This document shows, one piece after another, positions 16,144-23,350 of a stretch of DNA of 64,000 nt. The DNA lies in contig NZ_JAPJDL010000007.1 of assembly GCF_026242055.1 (NCBI RefSeq), forward strand, positions 164,994 through 228,993, in the 5' to 3' direction. Under the pieces are notes generated by a model. It made no database searches. It saw only the letters and a list, made by a program, of their open reading frames with translations, and was not told the origin of the DNA. How positions within the stretch are numbered: the first letter of the stretch is position 1; each line of letters begins with the position of its first letter. Source of the stretch: Lentzea sp. NEAU-D7. Its GTDB lineage: Bacteria; Actinomycetota; Actinomycetes; Mycobacteriales; Pseudonocardiaceae. The translations under genes and the position numbers were made by a program.

Positions 16144-16923
16144 TCAGGGCACGAGCGCCCAGGCCTGCTGCGCGCTGGCCTTGCAGAAGGCGAGCCACCG
16201 GCTCTGCGTGGTGATCACGCCGTCGGAGCCGGCCCGGACCAGGGCGGCCGAGGAGTCGCGCTGCGTCTGCGGGCCCCAGTCGCCGTCGATGCCGGTGGAG
16301 TAGCCCCAGATGTACTGGCAGGCGGCCTGGACGAAGTAGGTCTGGGTCGCCGAACCGGTGGTGAAGCTGGAGTCGCCGCTGCCCGAGATCGCGTTGTCGA
16401 CGTGGGCGTGGTTGTGGTGCTCGGCGTCGTCCAGGTACGAGATGACGTGCCGGAAGTGGTAGTGCAGTGACGCCATCGTTCCCCAGTAACGGATCCGCGC
16501 GGTGCGCAGGGCGTCGCCGGTGGAGTTCCTCCACTGGTCGTACCGGCCGTTGAAGGCGGTGAACGTCGCGCCCGTGTCGCGGTTCGTGATGAGCATGCGC
16601 GCGAGGTCGAACGCCCTGCCCTCGCCGTGCATGCCGGACTTGTTCACGTACGCGCCGTACGAGTAGATCTTGTGCGGCGCGGTCCAGTGGTACGGCGTCC
16701 AGTTCCGCCAGTGCACGTGCCAGGCCTCCAGGCGGGAGTAGAAGCCGGGTTCGTAGCGGAAGGACGTCGCGGCGCCGTTCACCTCGTAGAAGGTCGGCTG
16801 CGAGTTGATCTCGCTCTGGGTGACGAGGGCCGCCGCGGAGGCGTTCCCGGTGCCGAGCAGAACCGCCGCCGAGCCCGCCACACCCGCGGCGAGAACGCTC
16901 CGGCGAGACATCGATCCGTTCAT
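16144..16923 (-). CDS. Tat-exported M15/LAS-like protein
   Basis: A protein of 259 residues. SRRSVLAAGVAGSAAVLLG is a twin-arginine signal. The mature part carries GMHGEGRAFDLARM and HNHAHVDNAI, which resemble the H-x-G-x-A-x-D and H-x-H zinc motifs of LAS-type (M15, VanY, extensin-like) peptidases, so cell-wall cleavage is possible but unproven. The start is uncertain: ATG 16923 lies inside a 14-bp hairpin, while ATG 16911 begins MSRRS just after it. A 33-codon open frame lies immediately upstream on the same strand. Confidence 0.7.
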   Translation of the reverse strand: MNGSMSRRSVLAAGVAGSAAVLLGTGNASAAALVTQSEINSQPTFYEVNGAATSFRYEPGFYSRLEAWHVHWRNWTPYHWTAPHKIYSYGAYVNKSGMHGEGRAFDLARMLITNRDTGATFTAFNGRYDQWRNSTGDALRTARIRYWGTMASLHYHFRHVISYLDDAEHHNHAHVDNAISGSGDSSFTTGSATQTYFVQAACQYIWGYSTGIDGDWGPQTQRDSSAALVRAGSDGVITTQSRWLAFCKASAQQAWALVP

Positions 16924-16952
16924 GCCCGGCAGTCTTTCGCCGGGCATGAACG
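16917..16952. repeat. 14-bp perfect inverted repeat over a translation start
   Basis: CGTTCATGCCCGGC (16917-16930) and GCCGGGCATGAACG (16939-16952) pair perfectly around an 8-base loop. The structure lies 6 bases beyond the stop of a 33-codon frame and covers the likely ATG of the Tat-exported protein, so in RNA it could hide the start or act as an attenuator. No T-run follows on either side. Confidence 0.8.
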
Positions 16953-16958
16953 CGTTCC

Positions 16959-17060
16959 CTAGTCCTGCGACCAGTCTTCGGCCACCGGCACCTCCTCGAC
17001 GACCTGTTCTTCGAGCATCCGGCGAATCTGCTCCTCGCTCGCACCGAACATGAAGCACAT
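16959..17060 (-). CDS. Possible small acidic 33-residue protein
   Basis: An ATG-to-TAG frame encoding a peptide that begins MCFMFGASEEQIRRMLEEQ and ends EDWSQD. It is acidic, probably helical and without a signal peptide. No ribosome binding site is clear. Its codon use fits the genome, and its position just before the hairpin and the Tat-exported gene suggests either a leader frame or an independent small protein. No family recognised. Confidence 0.4.
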   Translation of the reverse strand: MCFMFGASEEQIRRMLEEQVVEEVPVAEDWSQD

Positions 17061-17164
17061 GCCCACGACGTTAGGCGGGCGTCCTCGTGCGAGCTTCTCG
17101 ATTCCTGCCCGCTCTTTGCGCGCGCCCGGCTTCTCTCCCGGACGACCGCGTGCTGGGATGCACC

Positions 17165-18475
17165 ATGACCGAACGTGGCGACCGCATCGTGAGCGTGCTC
17201 GAAGAGGCCTTCGCCGGCCTGATGGCGGCCGACCCCGCCGCGTTCCGGCACAAGTTCCGCAAGATGGCGGCCGAGCCGTTCGCGTTCTACCGCGGCAGCG
17301 CCTGCCTGTTCTACGCCGACATGGCCGAACTGCCCGACCAGTGGGCCGACGAGCGCACCGGCCGCATCTGGATCCAGGGCGACCTGCACGCGCAGAACTT
17401 CGGGACCTACATGGACGCCGAGGGCACGCTGGTGTTCGACGTCAACGACTTCGACGAGGCCTACCTCGGCTCGTTCACCTGGGACCTCCGCCGCTTCGCC
17501 GCCTCGATGGCCCTCCTCGGCTGGCGCAAGGCACTGCCCGACAGCGTGATCACCGACCTGATCAACACCTACGTCACCGCCTACGTGGCCCAGGTCCGTT
17601 CGTTCGCCGAGCACCCGGACGACGAGCTCTTCAGCCTGCGCCTCGACAGCACCGAGGGCGCCCTGCACCGCGTGCTGCAACGCGCCCGCCTCGCGACCCG
17701 GATCGGCCTTCTGGAGGAGAAGACCGTGATCGTCGACTACGAACGCCGCTTCCGCCGCGACCGCGAAGGCATCCACGAACTGCCGGCCGACGTGCTGAAG
17801 GCCGTCACGCTCGCCTACGAGTCCTACCTGGACACCATCCCGACCGGCAAACGGGCGTCGAGCCGCACCTACGCCGTGAAGGACGTGGTGGGCCGCAGCG
17901 GTTTCGGCATCGGCTCAGCCGGCCTGCACGCCTACAACATCCTGGTGGAGGGCCGCTCCCAGGCGTTGGAGAACGACGTGGTGCTGTCCATGAAGCAGGC
18001 CAACGTCGCCGCCCCCAGCCGCATCGTCCCCGACGCCAGGATCCGCGAGTACTTCACAGACCACGGCCACCGCACCGCCGTCTCGCAGCGAGCCCTGCAG
18101 GCCCACGCCGACCCGTGGCTCGGCCACACCGAGATCGGCGGCGTCGGCTACGTCGTCTCCGAGCTCTCCCCGTACGAGGCCGACCTGGACTGGTCCGACC
18201 TCACCGAGCCCGCGGACATGCTGCCCGTGCTCGGCTACCTGGGCCGCGCCACCGCGAAGATGCACTGCGTGGCCGACTCGGACTCCGCGCAGACCCTCGT
18301 CGACTTCCAGTGCGAGGAGGCGATCGCGGCGGCCATCGGGGACCGGGACGCCGAGTTCTCCGAGTCCGTCGTCGAGTTCGCCCTCGGATACGCGCGACAG
18401 ACGCGGGAGGACCACCGGCTGTTCGTGGACGCGTTCCGGGACGGCCGGATCAAGGGCGTCGACTCGACGGCGTAG
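17165..18475 (+). CDS. DUF2252 family protein
   Basis: A protein of 436 residues of the DUF2252 family, kinase-like in fold and of unknown role. Family hallmarks are KMAAEPFAFYRGSA near the N-terminus, then IWIQGDLHAQNFGTY and VFDVNDFDEAYLGSF, and RFAASMALLGWR, as in the catalytic loop and metal-binding part of APH-like kinases. ATG 17165 fits the family start. It stands alone between divergent small genes and ends at a strong terminator hairpin. Confidence 0.9.
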   Translation: MTERGDRIVSVLEEAFAGLMAADPAAFRHKFRKMAAEPFAFYRGSACLFYADMAELPDQWADERTGRIWIQGDLHAQNFGTYMDAEGTLVFDVNDFDEAYLGSFTWDLRRFAASMALLGWRKALPDSVITDLINTYVTAYVAQVRSFAEHPDDELFSLRLDSTEGALHRVLQRARLATRIGLLEEKTVIVDYERRFRRDREGIHELPADVLKAVTLAYESYLDTIPTGKRASSRTYAVKDVVGRSGFGIGSAGLHAYNILVEGRSQALENDVVLSMKQANVAAPSRIVPDARIREYFTDHGHRTAVSQRALQAHADPWLGHTEIGGVGYVVSELSPYEADLDWSDLTEPADMLPVLGYLGRATAKMHCVADSDSAQTLVDFQCEEAIAAAIGDRDAEFSESVVEFALGYARQTREDHRLFVDAFRDGRIKGVDSTA

Positions 18476-18528
18476 ACCACTTCGACGGCGCCGGCACCAC
18501 CTGGACGGGCATCCGATGCTCGTCTGTT

Positions 18529-18562
18529 GTCCCAGGTGGGCGCGCCACTACCCACCTGGGAC
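18529..18562. terminator. Bidirectional stem-loop terminator
   Basis: A perfect 12-bp stem (GTCCCAGGTGGG with CCCACCTGGGAC) around a 10-base loop, 53 bases after the DUF2252 stop and facing a minus-strand small gene. A T-rich stretch follows about 12 bases later on the plus strand. Confidence 0.7.
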
Positions 18563-18584
18563 GACCAAATGCAAATTTCTTTCA

Positions 18585-18617
18585 GAACCGGGCGGGGGTC
18601 CCGGTTCGAATTCGAAC
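18585..18617. terminator. Stem-loop and palindrome beyond the small secreted gene
   Basis: GAACCGGG (18585-18592) and CCCGGTTC (18600-18607) form an 8-bp stem. A perfect palindrome GTTCGAATTCGAAC (18604-18617) overlaps its end and touches the stop codon of the minus-strand small gene. It probably ends that transcript. Confidence 0.5.
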
Positions 18618-18784
18618 TAGTCCAGGCTGGCGTTCTGAGGGATCTCGTACTCGACGCAGTCCGCCCAGTGGCGACTGTTCGTCTCGACTGACGTCGGAGC
18701 CGCGTTGGCCTGCACCGATACGGGACCCACAACGAGGGCAACAGCGATCGCCAGTGAACCCAGCACCTTCTTGAGGGGCTTGAT
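18617..18784 (-). CDS. Small secreted peptide with possible ATC start
   Basis: A frame of 55 codons if it starts at ATC 18784, or 49 from GTG 18766. From the ATC it would read M-KPLKKVLGSLAIAVALVV, a textbook Sec signal with a basic N-region, cleaved near VQANA to leave a peptide of about 28 residues that contains one cysteine and ends IPQNASLD. AAGGAG lies six bases before the ATC, ideal spacing. The GTG start removes all lysines and has no usable ribosome binding site. ATC initiation is rare, so a sequencing check is sensible. No family recognised. It is downstream of the SARP gene on the same strand. Confidence 0.5.
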   Translation of the reverse strand: MKPLKKVLGSLAIAVALVVGPVSVQANAAPTSVETNSRHWADCVEYEIPQNASLD

Positions 18785-18831
18785 CGTCCGCTCCTTAGTT
18801 CGTGATGCGGTCGGGGACCAGAGTCATTACG

Positions 18832-18850
18832 GCTTGGAATAGTTCCAAGC
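18832..18850. promoter_or_regulatory. 8-bp inverted repeat between SARP gene and small peptide gene
   Basis: GCTTGGAA and TTCCAAGC pair perfectly around three bases. It lies 48 bases upstream of the small secreted gene and 74 bases beyond the SARP stop. It could be an operator or a terminator of the regulator transcript. Confidence 0.4.
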
Positions 18851-18923
18851 ACCCCACCGTCACGTCAAATCGGGGGACACCCGACCGGGTGATCAAGCCC
18901 AGAAAGATACTCTCAAGTAATAA

Positions 18924-21893
18924 CTACGCTTGGCGAACCTGGGCGTCGCGCTCCACAACGGGTGAATGCACCCGAGCAGCGGGTACACCGATTTCCGCTT
19001 GGAGGTGACGCAGTTCGGAGGCCACCTGCCCCGCGCGATCGGGATCCAGGTCGAGCAGGATCGCCTCGGCCCGCTCGAGCGCCTCGACGGCACCCTCGCG
19101 CTGGTCAGCCTGGCCGAGAATCCGGCCGAGCACGCAGAGAGCGGTCGCCTCGCTCAACGACGCTCCGGCACGACCGCAGAAGCGAATAGCCTGACGCGCA
19201 TACTGTTTAGCGTTCAACAAATTGCCCGCTTCAACCTCGATCTGCGACAACAGCGCACACACTTCACCAACTCTTCCGATCGCGAGCTGACGGGCGTGCT
19301 TCCACAAGGCGTCTTCAGCGAATGCTCGCGCCTCGGCGGTGCGTTCACGGGCGAAACTCAGTGAGCCGAGCAGCTGCAGAATCGTCGCTTCGGATGCCTC
19401 GTCACCCTGCGTTTGAGCCAACGACAGTGCCTGATGGTAGTAAGACGCAGCCTTCTCGTATTCGAAAGCTTTCTGATAGGCCTCCCCGGTCCTGAACAGA
19501 AAGATCCGCTCCAGGCCACGGCCGCTTTCTCCCAGCTGACGCACCAGGTTCAACGCCCTGATGTGTGAATCAAGACCCATCGGGATGTTCCCCGTGGCCA
19601 CCAGAATTCGCGCGCCGGTGTGCAGGCAGATCGCGATCCCCGAAGTCTGCTCTCCACCCGCCCGCAGATAGCCGAGGTGTGCGGAGTGCACGTAGTGCTC
19701 CGCTCGCCCGTACTCCTGACGCAGCAGGTAGGTGTGACCGATCTGCTGCATCAGGTCGGCCGCAGCGATCTTCGCCGGCTCGCCGAGCGACTTCGCCGCG
19801 TCGAGTCCGGCGTGCAGTAGGTGAAGCACCTCGGCGGTCAGCCCTTGCCTGAGCCAGATCTGGCCGACCAGCTGTGGAATCTGCATGGCGTACTCGAAGT
19901 GCCCGGCGTCGATCGCGAACCGAACGAGAGCAACGATGTTCCGCGCTTCGACAGTGCACCAGCGGTGGGCGGAGGCCGAGTCGCGGAACTCGATCGCTCC
20001 AACGTCGTTCTCGACGTCGAGCGTCGGCACGCGGACCATCGCGGGCAACACCCGCACGTCCGCGTTCTCCGCTGTTCGCAAGTAGAAGTCGAGCATCCGG
20101 TGTTCGACCACCGTCCGCTCCGCTGGATCCTCGAGCAGCCCGGCCGAGAACTCGCGCAGCAGGTCGTGCAGCTTGAACCGGTCCAGTTCACCGGCCTGCT
20201 CCAGCAGGTGGGCCTCCACCAGGGCGTCCAGGGCTTCCTGCACGCGGTGCACGGGCAGCGACGCCATGGCGGCCGCGACGCGCACACTGATGTCCGGCCC
20301 TGGGTGTGCTCCGATCGTGCGGAACAGAAAGCGGGCGTCAGGTTCCAAGGCGCGCAACGACTGCATGAACACCGCACGTGGGCCATGCATCGTTCCGATG
20401 TCGAGGACGCCTCGTTCGCGGAAGTGGTCGACGAACGCGCTCAACCGCACGCCCGGCCTGGTCGCGATGTGGTTGGCGAGAACCTTCAACGCGATCGGCA
20501 GACCTCCGCAGACCTGAGTCAGCTCAACCAGTTCGCCGCCGGATCCGGCCCTTTCGCCGATTCGGTCGAGCAGCAAGCGGCCCGCGTCTTCCGTTTCGAG
20601 CGGGCCGATCGGGATTCGTCGCGGTGCGATGCGAGCCGCGAGCCCGGACAGCTTGGACCGGCTCGTCACCACGACCACGCAGGACGAGAACAGCGGTAGC
20701 AGCGGGTGGATCTGACCGACGTCACGGACGTTGTCCAGCACCACCAACAGCCGGCGACCGGACAACAGCGACTGGAGCTTGGCCAGGCGGTGCTCCGGGT
20801 TGGCGATCCGGTCCGGCGGTACGCCCAGGCCCTGCAGGAAGCGGTCGACGACGGACGAGGCGTCGAGGACGGCTCCGTCGGAGAAGCCCTGCAGGTCGAC
20901 GAAGAGCACGCCCGGGAAGTGGGAACGGTGGGTGTGCGCCCAGTGCACCGCCAACGCAGTTTTGCCCACCCCAGCGGAACCCGAGACGACCACGACACCG
21001 GGCTGTGCCGCCATGGCGTCCAGCGCGGCGAGCTTGTCCTCGTGACCGACGAAAGCGGGAACGTCCAGTGGGAGTTGTTGTGGCGCCGGAACGTTCGCCG
21101 TTCCGGTGACCGGTTCGACCTGGACCACACCGTTTTCCTGAAGCCTGTCGTGAAACTTGCGCAGATCGTCTGCAGCCACGTCGTTCCGGTCGACCCGGAA
21201 TGCCTTGTGCATGCTGAGATACAGCTGCGTGGCTTCCTCCGTCCGCATCAACCGGTGCAACGCGTCGAGTCGCCGCTTCAGCAGTACCGGGTGCAGCAGG
21301 TAGTCCGGTTCCAGGTCGTCGAGTGTCTCCAGGACCGCGTTGTACTCGCCGAGCACCAGGAGCTCACCGCACAAGAGGTTGTAGGCAGGTATCTGCTGGT
21401 TCAGCAGGGCGTTGCGCCGCCACGCCGCGGCACGATCGGACTTGAGGTCCTCGAGGGGCACCTGGCGCTGCCAGATCGTGAATGCCGACCGAATCGCACT
21501 CAGGGCTTGCTGGTGGTCACCACCGCGAGCAAGTTCGCGTGCGCGACCGAGTTGGTCGCGGAACTGGAAATAATCCACGACGTTGCGTGACACGTTCAGC
21601 CTGAACGCGCCATTGGACACCGACAATTCCACACGGTTCGGCAAGGAGTCGAGTGCGTTGCGAATTCGGGAGGAATACAGGTGCAGCGCCTGGTTCGGAT
21701 TCTTCGGCAGTTCGCGCTCGTCCGACCAGACCCAGTCGATCAACTCCGACGCAGGTACGGAGGCCCCTGGTCGCGTGAGCAGGACCGCGAGCATGGCCCG
21801 CTCCTTGGGCGGCCCCCATTGCGTGTCGACGTCGTCGCCGACCCGTATCCCCGTTGGCCCCAAAATCGTGAATCGCGCATCCACGAGCGCCAC
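18924..21893 (-). CDS. SARP/AfsR-type regulator (wHTH-BTAD-NB-ARC-TPR)
   Basis: A protein of 989 residues. An OmpR-type winged helix (about 5-95, with ELIDWVWSDE) and a bacterial transcriptional activation domain (about 100-250) mark the SARP class. A STAND ATPase follows, with Walker A SGSAGVGKTA near 302-311, a Walker B-like LLVVLDNV, and GGLPIALKVL. The C-terminal third is TPR-like helices. AfsR-type proteins bind direct heptamer repeats and switch on secondary metabolism after ATP-driven activation. GTG 21893 begins right at the wHTH. A direct repeat of the SARP kind lies upstream (21961-21978) in the gap to the divergent GT-B-like gene, so autoregulation and control of that gene are likely. 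Confidence 0.92.
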   Translation of the reverse strand: MALVDARFTILGPTGIRVGDDVDTQWGPPKERAMLAVLLTRPGASVPASELIDWVWSDERELPKNPNQALHLYSSRIRNALDSLPNRVELSVSNGAFRLNVSRNVVDYFQFRDQLGRARELARGGDHQQALSAIRSAFTIWQRQVPLEDLKSDRAAAWRRNALLNQQIPAYNLLCGELLVLGEYNAVLETLDDLEPDYLLHPVLLKRRLDALHRLMRTEEATQLYLSMHKAFRVDRNDVAADDLRKFHDRLQENGVVQVEPVTGTANVPAPQQLPLDVPAFVGHEDKLAALDAMAAQPGVVVVSGSAGVGKTALAVHWAHTHRSHFPGVLFVDLQGFSDGAVLDASSVVDRFLQGLGVPPDRIANPEHRLAKLQSLLSGRRLLVVLDNVRDVGQIHPLLPLFSSCVVVVTSRSKLSGLAARIAPRRIPIGPLETEDAGRLLLDRIGERAGSGGELVELTQVCGGLPIALKVLANHIATRPGVRLSAFVDHFRERGVLDIGTMHGPRAVFMQSLRALEPDARFLFRTIGAHPGPDISVRVAAAMASLPVHRVQEALDALVEAHLLEQAGELDRFKLHDLLREFSAGLLEDPAERTVVEHRMLDFYLRTAENADVRVLPAMVRVPTLDVENDVGAIEFRDSASAHRWCTVEARNIVALVRFAIDAGHFEYAMQIPQLVGQIWLRQGLTAEVLHLLHAGLDAAKSLGEPAKIAAADLMQQIGHTYLLRQEYGRAEHYVHSAHLGYLRAGGEQTSGIAICLHTGARILVATGNIPMGLDSHIRALNLVRQLGESGRGLERIFLFRTGEAYQKAFEYEKAASYYHQALSLAQTQGDEASEATILQLLGSLSFARERTAEARAFAEDALWKHARQLAIGRVGEVCALLSQIEVEAGNLLNAKQYARQAIRFCGRAGASLSEATALCVLGRILGQADQREGAVEALERAEAILLDLDPDRAGQVASELRHLQAEIGVPAARVHSPVVERDAQVRQA

Positions 21894-21960
21894 CCCTCAT
21901 CCCCGACCGAAGAGTCTCCTCCCTGTTCAACACCAATGCAATGCACTCGTTCGGCCGAAC

Positions 21961-21978
21961 GTGACAGTTCGGTGACAG
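21961..21978. promoter_or_regulatory. SARP-type direct heptamer repeat
   Basis: GTGACAG-TTCG-GTGACAG: two identical heptamers separated by four bases, an 11-bp period that places both on the same helix face, as in SARP operators. It lies between the divergent SARP and GT-B-like genes, with TTGACA five bases further on. Confidence 0.6.
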
Positions 21979-22125
21979 TCCATTGACATATGGACGTGAA
22001 TTGCGCGCAGAAGAGGACAGGTCGCTTGATCGCAAGCGCGTTGAAGTGCGCGAAGAGTTTCTGACAGCTCGATGAACACTCGTGGCGGGACGGTCTTCTC
22101 ATCGCTTCGACCGATGGAGGCCGGG

Positions 22126-23247
22126 ATGAACTGGTTCACCACCCCGCTCGGCGCGGGTGGCGCGCACCGGGTGACGGTGCCGGGATGCCGCAACGTGCTC
22201 GTGATCGTGCCCAGCGTGGTGGCGGGCACGCGTCTGTTCGACCTCTTGCCTTTGCTGGACAGCGACTTCCGCGTCCAGACGTACTTCACGATGCCCGAGC
22301 CGGACGCGGCCACCGCGCGGTTCGTCAGTGCGGCCGGCGGGCTGGTGATCGGGTGGGAGATGGCTCTGCAGCACGAGTTCGACCTCGTGCTCGCGGCCAG
22401 CTACCGGTTCGTCGACCGGGCGCCGGGGCCTGTGCTCGTGTTGCCGCACGGGGCGGGCGCGATGAAGTCTCGCCGGCGGGTCCGGGCCGCGGGGCCGGAG
22501 GCTGAGCCGGTGCACGGGCTCGATCGGCAGATGCTGGTGCGTGACGGGAAGGTGGCGGCGTCGGCGATCGTGCTGTCGCACGACGACGAGCTCGCGGTGC
22601 TCGCCGAGTCGTGTCCTGAGGCGTTGTCCGCCGCCGTTGTCGCCGGGGACATCTGCCTCGACCGGATGCGGGCCAGTCTGCCGTTTCGCGAGCAGTACCG
22701 GCGGGCGCTGGGTGTGGGGCCGGGTGACACGCTCGTCACGATCAGTTCGACGTGGACCGCGGAATCGACGTTCTACCAACGTCCTGAGCTCTACCGCGAG
22801 CTGAGCGGCAAGGTTCGGGTGGCCGTGGTGCTGCACCCGAACATCTGGGCCGTGCACGGCGCGTGGCAGGTGCGGTCCTGGCTCGCCGACTGCAACGTCG
22901 TCGTCGTTCCGCCGGAGGAGGGCTGGCGGGCGGCGGTGATCGCGAGCGACGTCGTCGTCGGTGACCACGGTTCCACGACGCAGTACGCCGCCGCTGTCGG
23001 TGCGCGCTTGCTGCTCGCCACGTGTCCCGACGTGCGTCGCGGCAGCCTTGCGCATGTGATCAGCGAGGCGGTTCCGAGGTACGCCGGCGACCTCGCGGAG
23101 GCCGTGGCCGTTCCGGGGTTCGCGGGCCTGGTCAGCTCGCGGCTCGACCGGTCCGGCGAGATCCTGCGGGCGGCCATGTACCGGCTGCTCGGCATCCCGG
23201 AGCCCGCGCACGCCGTGCCTGTCTCGCCGGTGCGCCATGGTCGTTGA
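22126..23247 (+). CDS. GT-B-fold glycosyltransferase/epimerase-like protein, unknown
   Basis: A protein of 373 residues from ATG 22126, which has GGAGG with a five-base spacer. Two Rossmann-like halves are suggested by the N-terminal NVLVIVPSVVAGTRLFDLL and the C-terminal DVVVGDHGSTTQYAAAVGA, a glycine/serine loop like the nucleotide-diphosphate site of GT-B enzymes or CDP-glycerol transferases. VLPHGAGAMKS in the middle also fits. No membrane segment. Specific chemistry cannot be read from the sequence. It is divergent from the SARP regulator. Confidence 0.55.
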   Translation: MNWFTTPLGAGGAHRVTVPGCRNVLVIVPSVVAGTRLFDLLPLLDSDFRVQTYFTMPEPDAATARFVSAAGGLVIGWEMALQHEFDLVLAASYRFVDRAPGPVLVLPHGAGAMKSRRRVRAAGPEAEPVHGLDRQMLVRDGKVAASAIVLSHDDELAVLAESCPEALSAAVVAGDICLDRMRASLPFREQYRRALGVGPGDTLVTISSTWTAESTFYQRPELYRELSGKVRVAVVLHPNIWAVHGAWQVRSWLADCNVVVVPPEEGWRAAVIASDVVVGDHGSTTQYAAAVGARLLLATCPDVRRGSLAHVISEAVPRYAGDLAEAVAVPGFAGLVSSRLDRSGEILRAAMYRLLGIPEPAHAVPVSPVRHGR

Positions 23248-23350
23248 CGAAGGCGTGGTCAGGCGCGACGGCGTGCTGCTCGTCCGCGGTGACCGGGCGG
23301 CGCCGAAGTGGCGGACGCTCGCGGACGTGCTGCTGACCGGGCCTGAGCCG

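Noticed and set aside
13518-16214. 898-codon plus-strand frame antisense to the M6 protease
   Set aside because: The M6 protease on the other strand has a signal peptide and HELSH site; this frame is a GC-driven mirror.
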